Below are positions 1 to 10,217 of a stretch of 64,000 bases of DNA, piece by piece. A program made the position numbers and the translations under genes. How positions within the stretch are numbered: the first letter of the stretch is position 1; each line of letters opens with the position of its first letter. The notes under the pieces are model-generated. The model was not told the origin of the DNA and made no database searches. It saw only the letters and a list, made by a program, of their open reading frames with translations. Source of the stretch: Variovorax sp. dw_308 (GTDB lineage Bacteria; Pseudomonadota; Gammaproteobacteria; Burkholderiales; Burkholderiaceae_C); contig NZ_JAATOM010000002.1 of NCBI RefSeq assembly GCF_019207085.1, positions 62,001-126,000 of the forward strand, read 5' to 3'.

Positions 1-2
1 AC

Positions 3-3000
3 GTGCGCCTGTTCCGCGAGACGCAGGACGCGCTGGAGCAGCAGACCGCCACCGCCGAGGTGCTGGAAGTCATCAGCGGCTCGGTGGCCGACACGGGGCC
101 CGTGTTCGACAAGATCCTGCAGAGCTGCGAGAAGCTGCTGAGCAGCAACGAGCAAGGCATCCTGCTGCTGGGCGCGGACGGCTTCGTCGAACTGGCGGCG
201 CACCACGGCCCCGCCCTGCCGACGCTGCAGAAGATCTTCGCGACGAAGATTCCCTCGGCCGATTTCGAACGCGGCATCCGTGCGGGCAAGACGCTGCATT
301 TCGTCAATGCACTGGACCCGTCGGCGCACTGGGCGGTGCGCAAGATCGCCCAGGCACTGGACATCGGCGCCTATTCGCAACTCGTCGCGCCGATGGCCTG
401 GAAGGGCCAGCCGATCGGCTACCTCAACGTGATCCGCAAGCCCGCCACCGGCTTCACCGGCAAGGAAATCGCGCTGCTCGAGACCTTTGCCGACCAGGCG
501 GTGATCGCGATCCAGAACGCGCGCCTGTTCCGCGAGACGCACGAGGCGCTGGAGCAGCAGACGGCCATCGCCGACATCCTCCGCGTCATCAGCAGTTCGC
601 CCACACGGACGCAGCCGGTATTCGATGCCATCGTGCAAGCCTGCCAGCGCCTGTTCGAGGGCCGCGCGGTGGCGTTCTGCATTCCGCGCGATGGCATGGT
701 TGAAACGGTGGCCTTCGCCGACGACGGCACGCGCGGCGAGCGCGAAGGCGGCTTCCTCAAGCCGTGGCCGCTGGACCGCGACAGCGCGGCTGGCGCCTGC
801 ATCATCGACGCGCGCCTCATCAACGTGGCGGACACGCGGGAAGGCGCCAGGGAGTTCGCCCGGATGAAGGACCTGTCGCTCGCGCTGGGCTACCAGTCGG
901 GCCTGTTCGTGCCGCTGATGAAGGAGGGCCGCGCGATCGGCAGCATCGGCATCCTGCGTGCGACCACGGGCAAGTTCAGCGAGCAGGAAACCAAGCTCGC
1001 CAGCACCTTCGCCGACCAGGCCGTGATCGCCATCGAGAACACGCGGCTCTTCAACGAGACGCGGGAGGCGCTGGAGCGCCAGACCGCGACGTCCGAGGTG
1101 CTGCAGGTCATCAGCCGTTCGGTCAACGACTCCATGCCGGTGTTCAAGCGCATCCTGGAGAGCTGCGCCCGGCTGCTGTCGATCGAGGACGCCGCCATCT
1201 ACCTGGTCAGCGACGACGACATGCTGCTGCCCGGCGCGCGCATGGGCCCGCTCTACGAGCGCGCGTTCCAGGCCTTGCCGCAGCCGCTCGGCAACTCGCT
1301 CACCGGCCGCGCCATCGCCAGGCGGCAGATCCTCCATTTCCCGGACCTGCTCGCGTCGGACGAAGTGCCGGAGCCGGTGAAGGCCGCTGGGCGCGCCGTC
1401 GGCAATGGTTCGATCGCCTTCGCGCCGATGATCTGGAACGACCGTGGCATCGGGTCGTTGTCGGTGGTGCGCGTGCCGCCCCGCCCCTTCACCGAGAAGG
1501 AACTCGGCCTGCTGGGTTCCTTCGCCGACCAGGCCGTGATCGCGATCCAGAATGCGCGCCTGTTCAACGAGACGCAAGAGGCGCTGGAGCGCCAGACCGC
1601 CACGGCCGAGGTGCTGCAGGTCATCAGCGGATCCATGGCCGATGCCAAGCCGGTCTTCCGCAAGATCCTGGAGAGCTGCCAGGGCCTGCTCGCCAGCGAC
1701 GAACTCGCGACCATGCTGATCGGCGACGACGGCCAGCTCCATCTCGCCGCCGCCATCGGTCCCTATGGCGAGAGCCGCCACCCTGACGAGTCGCGCGCCT
1801 ACGATGGCAGCGGCACGCAACTGGCCATCGACGATCGCTGCGTGCTGCACTACCCCGATGTCCAGACCGACCCCAGCGTGCCAGAGGCCCTGCGCGAGCT
1901 GACCGTGCAGGCCGGCATCCGTTCCCTGCTGCTCGCGCCGATGCTGTGGGAGGACCATGGCCTGGGCTCGGTGCTGGTCGGCCGCACCTCGCCCAAGCCC
2001 TACACCACCGTCGAGATGGCCTTGCTCAGGACCTTCGCGGACCAGGCCGTGATCGCGATCCAGAACGCGCGCCTCTTCAACGAAACCACCGAGGCGCTGG
2101 AACAGCAGACAGCCACCGCCGATGTTCTGCAGGTCATCAGCAACTCGATGGAGAACGCGCAGCCCGTGTTCGACAAGATCCTGGAAAGCTGCGAGCGCCT
2201 GTTCTCCGGTTCGCAACTCGGCATCTCGCTCAATGGCGGCGACGGGCAGGTGTACCTGGGCGCGCACCGCGGCAATGCGCGCGAGGTGCTGGAGAAGTAC
2301 TACCCGCGACCGTTCGACCTCTCGCCCATCGGCGTGGCCATGGGCGGCACCGAGGTGCTGCACATCCCCGATGCGCTCGCCGAGCCCCACCTGCCCTGGT
2401 TCATGAGGGAGGTGGCGGAGCAGGTCGGCAACTTCGCGATCATGGTCGCGCCGCTGATATGGGAGGCCCGCAACATCGGTTCGATCCACGTCACGCGCGA
2501 CCCGTCGGAGCCCTTCAGCGACAAGGAAATCAAGCTGCTGAAGACCTTCGCCGACCAGGCAGTGATCGCGATCCAGAACGCGCGCTTGTTCAACGAAACG
2601 CAGGAGGCCCGCGCCGCCGCCGAAGCCGCCAACGAAGCCAAGAGCGCCTTCCTGGCCACCATGAGCCACGAGATCCGCACGCCGATGAACGCGGTCATCG
2701 GCATGAGCGGCCTCCTGCTGGACACGCCGCTGGATGTCGAGCAGCACGACTACGTGTCGACCATCCGCGACTCCGGCGACGCGCTCTTGACCATCATCAA
2801 CGACATCCTCGACTACTCGAAGATCGAGGCCGGCCGCATGGACATCGAGTCGCACCCGTTCGACCTGCGCGACTGCGTGGAGTCGGCGCTGGACCTGGTC
2901 AGCACCCGCGCGACCGAGAAGCACCTCGACCTGGCCTATGTGTTCGAGGGCGACGTGCCGGTGGGCGTGAGCGGCGACCTGACGCGGCTGCGGCAGATCC

Positions 3001-4193
3001 TGCTGAACCTGCTGAGCAATTCGGTGAAGTTCACCGAGCACGGCGAAGTGGTGCTGACCGTCTCGGCCAACGCCCTGCCCGCGGGCAAGGTCGGCCTCAC
3101 CTTTGCCGTGCGCGACACCGGCATCGGCCTGTCGCCGCAAGGCATGAGCCGGCTGTTCCAGTCGTTCTCGCAAGCCGATTCGAGCACCACGCGCAAGTAC
3201 GGCGGCACCGGCCTGGGCCTGGCCATCAGCAAGCGGCTGGCGGAGCTGATGGGCGGCACCATGTGGGTCGAGAGCGACGGCCCCGGCACCGGCTCGACCT
3301 TCTTCTTCACCGCCGAGATGCCCGTGGCGGAAATGCCGCCGAGCAAGCGGCGCATCTTCACCGGCGTGCAGGCCGAGTTGCAGGGCAAGCGCGTGCTCGT
3401 CGTCGACGACAACGCGACCAACCGGCGTGTGCTCTCGCTGCAGTCCGCCAAGTGGGGCATGGAGGCGCGCGAGACCGCATCGCCGCTGGAGGCGCTGCGC
3501 TGGCTCGAACAAGGCGAGCGCTTCGACCTTGCCATCCTCGACATGCACATGCCCGAGATGGACGGCACCGACCTCGCCCGCCGCATCCGCCCCAGCCACC
3601 CGAAGCTGCCGCTGGTGCTGTTCAGTTCACTCGGCCGGCGCGAAGTGGGAGCCGATGCCGAGTCGCTGTTCAATGCCTACTTGTCGAAGCCGATCCACCA
3701 GTCGCAACTGTTCGACACGCTGGTCGGCCTCCTCGCACACGAACCGGTGACCGCCAAGGCCGCGCCCACCGTCTCCGCCAAGCCGCAGATCGATCCGACC
3801 ATGGCCGCGCGGCATCCGCTGCGCATCCTGCTGGCCGAGGACAACGCGGTCAACCAGAAGCTGGCGATGCGCCTGCTGCAGCAGATGGGCTACCGCGCCG
3901 ACCTGGCTTCCAACGGCATCGAGGCGGTGGAATCCGTGGAGCGCCAGGCCTACGACGTGGTGCTGATGGACGTGCAGATGCCCGAGCTCGACGGCCTCGA
4001 CGCCACCCGCCAGATCTGCGCGCGGCTGCAGCCCGGCGAGCGCCCGCGCATCGTCGCCATGACAGCCAATGCCATGCAGGGCGACCAGGAGATGTGCCTG
4101 GCCGCCGGCATGGACGACTACCTGACCAAGCCCATCCGCGTCGACAGGCTGGTCGAGGCGCTGAACAATGTTCCTGCGCGGACGGACCGATGA
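3..4193 (+). CDS. Hybrid sensor histidine kinase with five tandem GAF-type repeats (5' partial)
   Basis: Cytoplasmic-looking hybrid kinase entering from outside the window, so its true start is not visible. About 870 residues are five GAF-like sensor modules, each followed by a near-identical linker ([14 protein letters not shown] then ETxEALExQTAT). The linker recurs near 491, 1013, 1526, 2039 and 2552, a period of 513-522 bp. Then come a HisKA domain with the phospho-acceptor in [10 protein letters not shown] (visible residue H889), a HATPase domain with a GTGLGLAI box, and two receiver domains with aspartates at visible residues 1180 (LDMHMP) and 1323 (MDVQMP). The downstream Hpt and receiver-cyclase genes point to a His-Asp-His-Asp relay. 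The signal sensed cannot be read from the sequence. Confidence 0.93.
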   Translation: MRLFRETQDALEQQTATAEVLEVISGSVADTGPVFDKILQSCEKLLSSNEQGILLLGADGFVELAAHHGPALPTLQKIFATKIPSADFERGIRAGKTLHFVNALDPSAHWAVRKIAQALDIGAYSQLVAPMAWKGQPIGYLNVIRKPATGFTGKEIALLETFADQAVIAIQNARLFRETHEALEQQTAIADILRVISSSPTRTQPVFDAIVQACQRLFEGRAVAFCIPRDGMVETVAFADDGTRGEREGGFLKPWPLDRDSAAGACIIDARLINVADTREGAREFARMKDLSLALGYQSGLFVPLMKEGRAIGSIGILRATTGKFSEQETKLASTFADQAVIAIENTRLFNETREALERQTATSEVLQVISRSVNDSMPVFKRILESCARLLSIEDAAIYLVSDDDMLLPGARMGPLYERAFQALPQPLGNSLTGRAIARRQILHFPDLLASDEVPEPVKAAGRAVGNGSIAFAPMIWNDRGIGSLSVVRVPPRPFTEKELGLLGSFADQAVIAIQNARLFNETQEALERQTATAEVLQVISGSMADAKPVFRKILESCQGLLASDELATMLIGDDGQLHLAAAIGPYGESRHPDESRAYDGSGTQLAIDDRCVLHYPDVQTDPSVPEALRELTVQAGIRSLLLAPMLWEDHGLGSVLVGRTSPKPYTTVEMALLRTFADQAVIAIQNARLFNETTEALEQQTATADVLQVISNSMENAQPVFDKILESCERLFSGSQLGISLNGGDGQVYLGAHRGNAREVLEKYYPRPFDLSPIGVAMGGTEVLHIPDALAEPHLPWFMREVAEQVGNFAIMVAPLIWEARNIGSIHVTRDPSEPFSDKEIKLLKTFADQAVIAIQNARLFNETQEARAAAEAANEAKSAFLATMSHEIRTPMNAVIGMSGLLLDTPLDVEQHDYVSTIRDSGDALLTIINDILDYSKIEAGRMDIESHPFDLRDCVESALDLVSTRATEKHLDLAYVFEGDVPVGVSGDLTRLRQILLNLLSNSVKFTEHGEVVLTVSANALPAGKVGLTFAVRDTGIGLSPQGMSRLFQSFSQADSSTTRKYGGTGLGLAISKRLAELMGGTMWVESDGPGTGSTFFFTAEMPVAEMPPSKRRIFTGVQAELQGKRVLVVDDNATNRRVLSLQSAKWGMEARETASPLEALRWLEQGERFDLAILDMHMPEMDGTDLARRIRPSHPKLPLVLFSSLGRREVGADAESLFNAYLSKPIHQSQLFDTLVGLLAHEPVTAKAAPTVSAKPQIDPTMAARHPLRILLAEDNAVNQKLAMRLLQQMGYRADLASNGIEAVESVERQAYDVVLMDVQMPELDGLDATRQICARLQPGERPRIVAMTANAMQGDQEMCLAAGMDDYLTKPIRVDRLVEALNNVPARTDR

Positions 4194-4239
4194 TGCGCAA
4201 CGCCGGACCGCACCACCCAACGACAAGGATGAGGGCTGA

Positions 4240-4581
4240 ATGAGCAACGAGACCATCGACCAGGCCACCTTCGCCGAACTGCAGGAAGCCGCGGGCGCCG
4301 AGTTCGTGACCGAACTGGTCCAGACCTTCCTGGAAGAAGCGCCCGAGATGCTGAAGGAGCTGCGCGAGTCGCAGGCCGCGGGCGACGCCGACACCTTCCG
4401 CCGCGCCGCGCATTCGCTCAAGTCCAACAGCCTCACCTTCGGCGCGGTCAAGCTGGGCGCGCTGTCGCGCGACCTGGAGCTCGGTGGCCTGGCAGCCGCG
4501 CAGAAGCCGGAAGCCCTCGATGCGCTGATGCTCGAATTCCTGCGCGTCGACGCCGCGTTGAAAGCGCTGTGCCATGTCTGA
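4240..4581 (+). CDS. Hpt (histidine phosphotransfer) domain protein
   Basis: A 113-residue protein that is essentially one Hpt four-helix domain. The phospho-accepting histidine is H58 in the motif AHSLKSNS. It lies 46 bp downstream of the hybrid kinase, and its last 8 bp overlap the next gene, a receiver-cyclase, so the three are probably co-translated. It should carry phosphoryl groups from the kinase receivers to the receiver of the following gene. The role is inferred from domain type and order. Confidence 0.9.
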   Translation: MSNETIDQATFAELQEAAGAEFVTELVQTFLEEAPEMLKELRESQAAGDADTFRRAAHSLKSNSLTFGAVKLGALSRDLELGGLAAAQKPEALDALMLEFLRVDAALKALCHV

Positions 4582-5638
4582 CCAGCACGCCCCGGCGGCC
4601 CGCCTGCTGGTCGCGGACGACAACAAGGTCAACCGCCTGCTGCTGACCCGCAGTCTCGAATTGCAGGGCCACAGCGTCAAGACCGCGGAGAACGGCCGCA
4701 TCGCCCTGGAGATGCTGCGCAGCAGCCCCTTCGACCTGATGCTGCTCGACATGGAAATGCCGGAGATGACCGGCTTCGAGGTGCTGGAGCACCTGAGCGC
4801 CGACACCAAGCTGCGCGACCTGCCGGTGATCGTCACCTCCTCGCTCGAAGGCGTGGCCGACATCGTGCGCTGCATCGAACTCGGCGCCGAGGACTACCTG
4901 CACAAGCCGGTGAACGCGGTGCTGCTGAAGGCGCGCATCGGCGCCAGCCTGGAGAAGAAGCGCCTGCGCGACCAGCTCAAGGAAATGGTGCGCCGCTTCG
5001 CCACCTCCGAGGTCGCGCAGGACATGCAGCAATCCGGCTTTGCCTTGGGCGGCCGGCGTGTGCAGGGCACCGTCATGTTCTCCGACATCCGCGGCTTCAC
5101 CGCGATCGTCGAATCGCAGTCGCCCGAGGAAACGATCGACCTGCTCAACACCTACTACACGCTGATGTTCGAGGCCATCACCAGCCACGGCGGCGTGGTC
5201 AACCAGATGATCGGCGACGGCCTCATGGCCATCTTCGGCGCCCCGCTCCCGCTGGCCGACCACGGCGGCTGCGCGGTACGCGCGGCGCTGGACATGGTCG
5301 AGATGGTCGGGCTGCTGAACCTGGAACGCACCGCAACGCACAAGACCGAGATCCGCATCGGCGTGGGCATCGCCACCGGCGAGATGGTGGCCGGCTACAC
5401 CGGCACGCAGGAGCGCGCGACCTATACCTGCATCGGGGACACGGTGAACCTCGCTGCGCGGCTGGAGGCGCATACCAAGCTGGCGCAGCGCGCGATCCTC
5501 ATCGACCCCGCCACCTGCCATGCGCTCGACGGGCGCATTGCGGTCGAGGCGCTGGGGCCGGCGCTGTTCCATGGGAAGTCGGCGCCGGTGGATGTGTATG
5601 CCGTCAAGGACGCGAATCTGGCTGCTGCGCCGGCATAG
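4574..5638 (+). CDS. Response regulator with class III adenylate/guanylate cyclase domain
   Basis: 354 residues. The N-terminal receiver has a phospho-acceptor D59 in LLDMEMP. A linker helix leads to a class III cyclase homology domain. Both metal-binding aspartates are present, D171 in FSDIRGFT and D215 in IGDGLMAIFG, as is the IGDTVNLAARLE segment carrying the purine-contact Asp and the transition-state Asn and Arg. The enzyme therefore looks active and would make a cyclic nucleotide (cAMP more likely, because of the Asp) under control of the upstream kinase-Hpt relay. Its stop codon is only 5 bp from that of the convergent ClC gene. Confidence 0.9.
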   Translation: MSDQHAPAARLLVADDNKVNRLLLTRSLELQGHSVKTAENGRIALEMLRSSPFDLMLLDMEMPEMTGFEVLEHLSADTKLRDLPVIVTSSLEGVADIVRCIELGAEDYLHKPVNAVLLKARIGASLEKKRLRDQLKEMVRRFATSEVAQDMQQSGFALGGRRVQGTVMFSDIRGFTAIVESQSPEETIDLLNTYYTLMFEAITSHGGVVNQMIGDGLMAIFGAPLPLADHGGCAVRAALDMVEMVGLLNLERTATHKTEIRIGVGIATGEMVAGYTGTQERATYTCIGDTVNLAARLEAHTKLAQRAILIDPATCHALDGRIAVEALGPALFHGKSAPVDVYAVKDANLAAAPA

Positions 5639-5643
5639 CGCGC

Positions 5644-6924
5644 TCAGTGGGTGTTGGGCGGCGGCTCCTGGGGTTCGTCCTCGATCAACATGACGGCGCG
5701 GCCCGCCAGCACGAGCCACGCCGGCAGGATGACGACGCACAGCATCGGCAGCAGATCGATGCCGGGGAGCATGATGGCGCCCATGAACAGGCTGAGCCAG
5801 CCGTCCCGCGTCGCCACCAGCGTGAAACCGAGCACGGAACAGGAGACAGAGATCGCGCCGGGAATCATCGGGAAGACCTGGTGCACGAGCAGTCCGAATG
5901 CGACGCCGACGAACACCAGGGGAAAGATTCGTCCACCCCTGAACCCGCAGGTTGCCGACACCAGGATGGCGAGCAGCTTGATGACCACGATCAGCGCCAG
6001 TGCCGCGGCGCCGTAGCTGCCGGCGTTGCTCACGAGCGTCTTCATCTCGGCCAGGCCCTTGAACATGGTGATCGGTCCGCCGACGATCCCCAGAAGGCCC
6101 AGCACGAACCCGCCCATGGTGAGCGCCAGGACCGGGCTGCGCAGGGCCGTGTAGGCCTTGTGGAAGATCGGGAAAAGCCACACGGCGCACATGCCGACCG
6201 CAATGGCGGCAAGCGCCACCAACATGCCGAGGCCGATGTCGATGATGTTGGGATGAACGTAGGGCTGGATCGGCAGCGAGAAATTCATCTCCTCGAACTG
6301 CGACATCGTGATCGCGCCCGTGCCGGCCGCAACCAGCGGCGCGAAGAGCTGGTCCCACAACGGCTTGTCCTTTTGGCCGGTGAGCATTTCCGAAAACAGA
6401 AGCGCGGCCGCGACTGGCGTGCCGAACATCGCGCCGATGGTGCCGGCCGCCGCCAGCAAGACCCAGCCCTTGGTCGGGACGTATGGAACCAGCCTGCCGC
6501 CGACGGCAACCGTGATGCCCACGATGATCGCGATGATCGGGTTCTCGGGCCCCAGGCTCACACCGCCCGCCAGCGCAAGGATCAAGGCCAGGGCCAAGCC
6601 GGGCAACACGCTCAGCGGCGTGGGTGCGCCGAAGAGTTCGAGGGTCGCGGGATCGGGTCCTGCATGGCCGGGGAAGAAGCGCACGACAAGGCCGACCGCG
6701 AATCCCGTCAGCGTCAAGATGCCCAGCACCCACCACCACGTCGTGTTCGAGGCGCCGAACATCGGGGGCAGGGTCTGCCACAGGAATTTCTGAAGCAGAT
6801 TCGCGACCAGCACCACCACCACCAGGATGACGGCGGCGGCCGCACCGACGACGATCGCCGGCCCGCCAAGGGCCACCATGCTTCGGGCCCGAGGATCAAT
6901 TGCAAGCGTTTCCGGAGTGCTCAT
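5644..6924 (-). CDS. ClC-family chloride/ion channel protein
   Basis: 426-residue polytopic membrane protein with about ten hydrophobic helices. It carries the family signatures GVSLGPENP (residues 121-129, equivalent to the GxEGP filter motif, glutamate kept) and GFRGGRIFP (around 320-328, equivalent to GxFxP). It most resembles the bacterial 'ion channel protein' branch of ClC. No CBS domains follow. Whether it is a channel or a chloride/proton exchanger cannot be decided from the sequence. It is transcribed alone, convergent with the receiver-cyclase. Confidence 0.85.
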   Translation of the reverse strand: MSTPETLAIDPRARSMVALGGPAIVVGAAAAVILVVVVLVANLLQKFLWQTLPPMFGASNTTWWWVLGILTLTGFAVGLVVRFFPGHAGPDPATLELFGAPTPLSVLPGLALALILALAGGVSLGPENPIIAIIVGITVAVGGRLVPYVPTKGWVLLAAAGTIGAMFGTPVAAALLFSEMLTGQKDKPLWDQLFAPLVAAGTGAITMSQFEEMNFSLPIQPYVHPNIIDIGLGMLVALAAIAVGMCAVWLFPIFHKAYTALRSPVLALTMGGFVLGLLGIVGGPITMFKGLAEMKTLVSNAGSYGAAALALIVVIKLLAILVSATCGFRGGRIFPLVFVGVAFGLLVHQVFPMIPGAISVSCSVLGFTLVATRDGWLSLFMGAIMLPGIDLLPMLCVVILPAWLVLAGRAVMLIEDEPQEPPPNTH

Positions 6925-7177
6925 GGCTGTCTTCGACTGGCATAGGCCGCAAAGTCATCGGTCTTGCAGGCTAACGCGCCGGGGTAGACACGCACATTGC
7001 CCTTTGGGGCAAAGTCGACTGGCGGCTCTTGCCGTCGTTGCCTGCGGCAAGTGTCCGATGAGCTTCCCGCAAGCGGCGTCCAGTGTCATGATCCTCGCGA
7101 GGATCCTGTCGCAGGGAAGTTGCCCTCGGGCGCAAGGCGTCGGCTGACCCTGTCCCCGAGAGTCCGTAGGAGCGATC

Positions 7178-7498
7178 TTGTACGACTTCAAGTGGTCTGA
7201 TTCTGAAAAGAAGCTCGCGCGCCGCGTGTTCGAGGCTGCGCTTGCAACGGAGCTGGCCGAGGTCATCGCCGAGTTCAAGACGAGGGCCGCCGCGGCAGCC
7301 GAACCTGACGACCTATGGTCCATCCAGGAGTCCCTCACTCGCACGCGGCGAGAGATCGACGAGAAGTACGACAACCGGTACTCGCAGCTCGGCCTGGTGT
7401 TCGGCAGGTTGCTGCGCGAAGGGCGCATACAGGAGGCGCAGTTGGCTGGTCTTTCGGAAGAGAAGCTGTCGCACATTCGGCGCATTGCGTCCCTGTGA
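7178..7498 (+). CDS. Conserved hypothetical protein (106 aa)
   Basis: Small soluble, charged, mostly helical protein beginning MYDFKWSDSEK and ending SHIRRIASL. The start is a TTG at 7178 preceded by a TAGGAGCG ribosome site. No ATG fits the conserved-looking N-terminus. It has no signal peptide or membrane segment, and I recognise no named domain. The central part (TRTRREIDEKYDNRYSQL) is strongly helical. It is followed 123 bp later by another TTG-initiated gene of unknown function on the same strand. No function is proposed. Confidence 0.7.
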   Translation: MYDFKWSDSEKKLARRVFEAALATELAEVIAEFKTRAAAAAEPDDLWSIQESLTRTRREIDEKYDNRYSQLGLVFGRLLREGRIQEAQLAGLSEEKLSHIRRIASL

Positions 7499-7621
7499 GG
7501 CCCTCGCAACCGACCGAAGCCATCGCCCCAAGCCGCCGGCACACACAGGCGCTCCGCGCCGAAATCCCGGCAGCGATCAAGGCGAAGAGATGAGCGTTTT
7601 CTTGGCCAACAGGAGGTTCCT

Positions 7622-8149
7622 TTGCCCCAGTTCAACAACGTCATGATCATCACGGAGGACCAGGTCGGCGAAGGGTCGCCCCTGCTCTTTCCCAGCGTGT
7701 CATCGTGCTCGGCCGTCGTGGCCTGCCTGGCCAACACGCTCGTGGGCGCGCATTTCACGCAGGATGTCTGGACAGGCGTCGACCCCCAGAAGTTCACCCG
7801 CAGGCTTCTCGATGGGCTGAAGGACAAGATCGGTGTGCGGCCGATCGATCGGCTGTTGATCGTCGGATTCAATCAGGGCCACAACCCGCCGAAGATCATG
7901 TCGGACCTGGAGGTGCCGCCGGCCCATTGCGACACCTACGACATCTCGCGCAAGGGCGTGCCGGATGTGACCTTGATCTTCACCCACCAGGGCGCAGGCG
8001 TGCGCCCGAAGGTCGACTTCAAGCGCCAGACCAAGGTGACGGCGGCGGCCGATCCGAATCCGGACTGGACGATGGCCGATCTGCGCAAGGGCGCCCTCGG
8101 CACCGCGACGACCGGCAAGCTGCACACGTTGAGAAAGCACTTCGTCTGA
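7622..8149 (+). CDS. Hypothetical protein (175 aa), TTG start
   Basis: A soluble mixed alpha/beta protein of unknown function. The TTG start at 7622 is set by an AGGAGG 5 bp upstream (7611-7616). The sequence includes a hydrophobic strand pattern (RLLIVGFNQGHNPP) and a basic C-terminus. There is no signal peptide, membrane helix or recognised catalytic motif. Its stop codon is the first TGA of a truncated dispersed repeat that begins at 8146. The gene lies 243 bp upstream of an SDR gene and is probably not co-regulated with it. Confidence 0.65.
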   Translation: MPQFNNVMIITEDQVGEGSPLLFPSVSSCSAVVACLANTLVGAHFTQDVWTGVDPQKFTRRLLDGLKDKIGVRPIDRLLIVGFNQGHNPPKIMSDLEVPPAHCDTYDISRKGVPDVTLIFTHQGAGVRPKVDFKRQTKVTAAADPNPDWTMADLRKGALGTATTGKLHTLRKHFV

Positions 8150-8210
8150 AGAAGGTGCGAATCTTTCCACTGCGGACGCCGATCCCGCTACGAAATCTTC
8201 ACTCCTTCCG
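8146..8210 (+). repeat. Truncated copy (about 65 bp) of the stop-codon-associated hairpin repeat
   Basis: The sequence starts CTGAAGAAGGTGCGAATC and ends CGAAATCTTCACTCCTTC. These match the two ends of the 128-bp repeats at 18262 and 22684, in reverse orientation, with roughly 60 bp of the centre missing. The leading TGA is the stop codon of the preceding gene. The ends can still pair, so a shorter hairpin remains. Confidence 0.75.
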
Positions 8211-8393
8211 AGGCGAGCGCGGCTTGCCACGGCAGGCGAGGTTCGCGCATCAGCTTCGGCCGGAAGCAAGGCCGGCCTTGCCCGGTCACCTCTGGGACTG
8301 CCTCGCCAGCCCGCGATGCAGACCGCGCTCAAAGCCTCTGCTATCGTCCCCGCCGCCTGACCTGGCACCCAGATTTCTTCGAGGAGTTTCCTG

Positions 8394-9158
8394 ATGTCCC
8401 TGTTTTCATTGACGGGCAAGGTGGCAATCGTCACCGGCTCATCCCGCGGCATCGGCCGCGCCATTGCCGAGCGGCTGGCCGAGCACGGCGCCAAGGTAGT
8501 GATCTCCTCGCGCAAGCCCGGGCCTTGCGAGGAAGTGCGCGACGCCATCAACCGCCAGCATGGCGACGGCACGGCCATCTCGGTGCCGGCCAACATCTCG
8601 TCGAAGCAGGAACTGAAGAATCTCGTCGACGAAACCAACCGCCAGTTCGGCAAGGTCGACATCGTGGTCTGCAACGCGGCGTCCAACCCGTACTACGGCC
8701 CCTTCGCCGGCATCGAGGACGACCAGTTCCGCAAGATCCTGGAGAACAACGTAATCGCCAACCACTGGCTGATCAGCTTCGCGGTGCCGCAGATGATCGA
8801 GCGCAAGGACGGCGCGATCATCATCGTGTCCTCGATCGGCGGGCTGCGCGGCTCGCCGATCATCGGTGCGTATTGCGTGTCGAAGGCGGCGGACATGCAG
8901 CTTGCACGCAACCTCGCGGTCGAATACGGGCCGCACAACGTGCGCGTCAACTGCATCGCGCCTGGCTTGATCAAGACCGACTTCGCGCGCGCCTTGTGGG
9001 AAGACCCGGAGGGCCTGAAGCACCGCACCGCCACGACACCGCTTCGCCGCATCGGCGAGCCGGACGAGATCGCCGGCGCGGCGGTGTTCCTCGCATCGCG
9101 GGCCGGTTCCTTCATGACCGGACAAAGCCTCGTCATCGACGGCGGCGTGACCTGCTGA
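8394..9158 (+). CDS. SDR-family oxidoreductase
   Basis: 254-residue classical short-chain dehydrogenase/reductase. The Rossmann motif TGSSRGIG is at residues 14-21, the NAA motif follows strand 4, the catalytic serine is near residue 147 and the catalytic pair is Y160/K164 in YCVSK. The C-terminus ends VIDGGVTC, typical of tetrameric family members. An arginine after the glycine motif suggests NADP(H) preference, which is an inference. A second SDR gene starts 13 bp downstream, so the two form an operon. The substrate is unknown; dehydrogenation of a hydroxyacyl or alcohol substrate is typical. Confidence 0.9.
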   Translation: MSLFSLTGKVAIVTGSSRGIGRAIAERLAEHGAKVVISSRKPGPCEEVRDAINRQHGDGTAISVPANISSKQELKNLVDETNRQFGKVDIVVCNAASNPYYGPFAGIEDDQFRKILENNVIANHWLISFAVPQMIERKDGAIIIVSSIGGLRGSPIIGAYCVSKAADMQLARNLAVEYGPHNVRVNCIAPGLIKTDFARALWEDPEGLKHRTATTPLRRIGEPDEIAGAAVFLASRAGSFMTGQSLVIDGGVTC

Positions 9159-9171
9159 GGGGGCATTCCAC

Positions 9172-9960
9172 ATGGACATCCAGGGCAAGGTCGTCATCGT
9201 CACCGGCGGCGCGTCGGGTATCGGCAAGGCACTGTGCGAGCGCTTCGCCCAGGAAGGCGCGCGTGGCGTGGTCGTGGCGGACCTCGACGCGGCAGGTGCG
9301 AAGCGCGTCGCCGAATCGATCGGGGGCATGGGCGCAGGTGTCAACGTCGCGGTCGAGGCGGAGATGCAGGCACTGGTGCAGGCCGCGACCGAACGCTTCG
9401 GCCAGGTCGACGTGTTCTGCTCGAACGCCGGCATCGTCGTGCGCGGCGACGAGGACACGCCCAATGCCGACTGGCAGCGCCACTGGGACGTGAACCTCAT
9501 GGCCCACGTCTACGCGGCGCGCGCCGTGCTGCCGCAGATGCTGGCGCGCGGCGAGGGCTACCTGGTGCAGACCGCCTCCGCCGCCGGCCTGCTGAGCCAG
9601 GTGAATGCCGCGCCCTACTCCGTCACCAAGCATGCGGCCGTCGGCTTTGCCGAATGGCTGTCGATCGCGCATGGCGACCAGGGCATCCGCGTGAGTTGCC
9701 TGTGTCCGCAAGGCGTGCTGACGCCGATGCTGATGGGTGCCGACGGATCGCAACGCAGCCAGAGCTTCCTCGGCGACGGCGCGGTGTCGCCGGATTCCGT
9801 GGCCGGCGCGGTGATCGACGCGATGCGGGAAGAGCGCTTCCTGGTGCTGCCGCATCCGGAAGTGCTGACCTTCCTGCAGCGCAAGACCGCCGACTACGAC
9901 CGCTGGCTTCGCGGCATGCGGCGGTTGCGGGAGAAGGTCGTGGGGATGGTCAAGGGCTGA
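9172..9960 (+). CDS. SDR-family oxidoreductase
   Basis: 262 residues. The nucleotide motif TGGASGIG is at 11-18 and is followed further on by an acidic residue after strand 2 (VADLDA), which favours NAD(H). NAG follows strand 4 and the catalytic tyrosine/lysine are Y149/K153 (YSVTK). It lies 13 bp after the first SDR gene and presumably acts on a related substrate. The C-terminal extension after residue 225 is basic and lacks the usual DGG end, so it is a different SDR subgroup from its neighbour. Confidence 0.88.
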   Translation: MDIQGKVVIVTGGASGIGKALCERFAQEGARGVVVADLDAAGAKRVAESIGGMGAGVNVAVEAEMQALVQAATERFGQVDVFCSNAGIVVRGDEDTPNADWQRHWDVNLMAHVYAARAVLPQMLARGEGYLVQTASAAGLLSQVNAAPYSVTKHAAVGFAEWLSIAHGDQGIRVSCLCPQGVLTPMLMGADGSQRSQSFLGDGAVSPDSVAGAVIDAMREERFLVLPHPEVLTFLQRKTADYDRWLRGMRRLREKVVGMVKG

Positions 9961-10169
9961 GGGGGACACGCAAGGCTGCGGCCATCGTCAGTAGCGGTCC
10001 TTTCGTTCGCGAGGAACGGCCCTTGCTGGCACCCCTGGCGATGCCATGCAGTTCGTCCAGTGTAGGGACCGGCACGACCAGCACACCCGCGCCCTTGGGA
10101 ATCAGCGCGAATTCCTGGCCGACGTCCCATTGGAGACCTTGCGCCAAGAATACCCGCGGTCGTGGGACA

Positions 10170-10208
10170 TTGACCTCGGACCCCTGAAGGAATAACATTG
10201 TTGCAACA
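10170..10208 (+). promoter_or_regulatory. Promoter and palindrome of the mazEF-like pair
   Basis: TTGACC (10170-10175) and TAACAT (10193-10198) are separated by 17 bp, a good sigma-70 arrangement. A perfect 10-bp palindrome, TGTTGCAACA (10199-10208), sits at the expected transcription start and just before the AGGAGG ribosome site. This fits autorepression by the antitoxin, as is known for MazE/AbrB-type antitoxins. Binding itself is inferred. Confidence 0.55.
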
Positions 10209-10217
10209 GGAGGTTCC

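Noticed and set aside
1946..4243. A second long plus-strand frame inside the hybrid kinase
   Set aside because: Frame-shifted reading of the kinase, consisting of Arg/Pro/Ala-rich sequence without domains.
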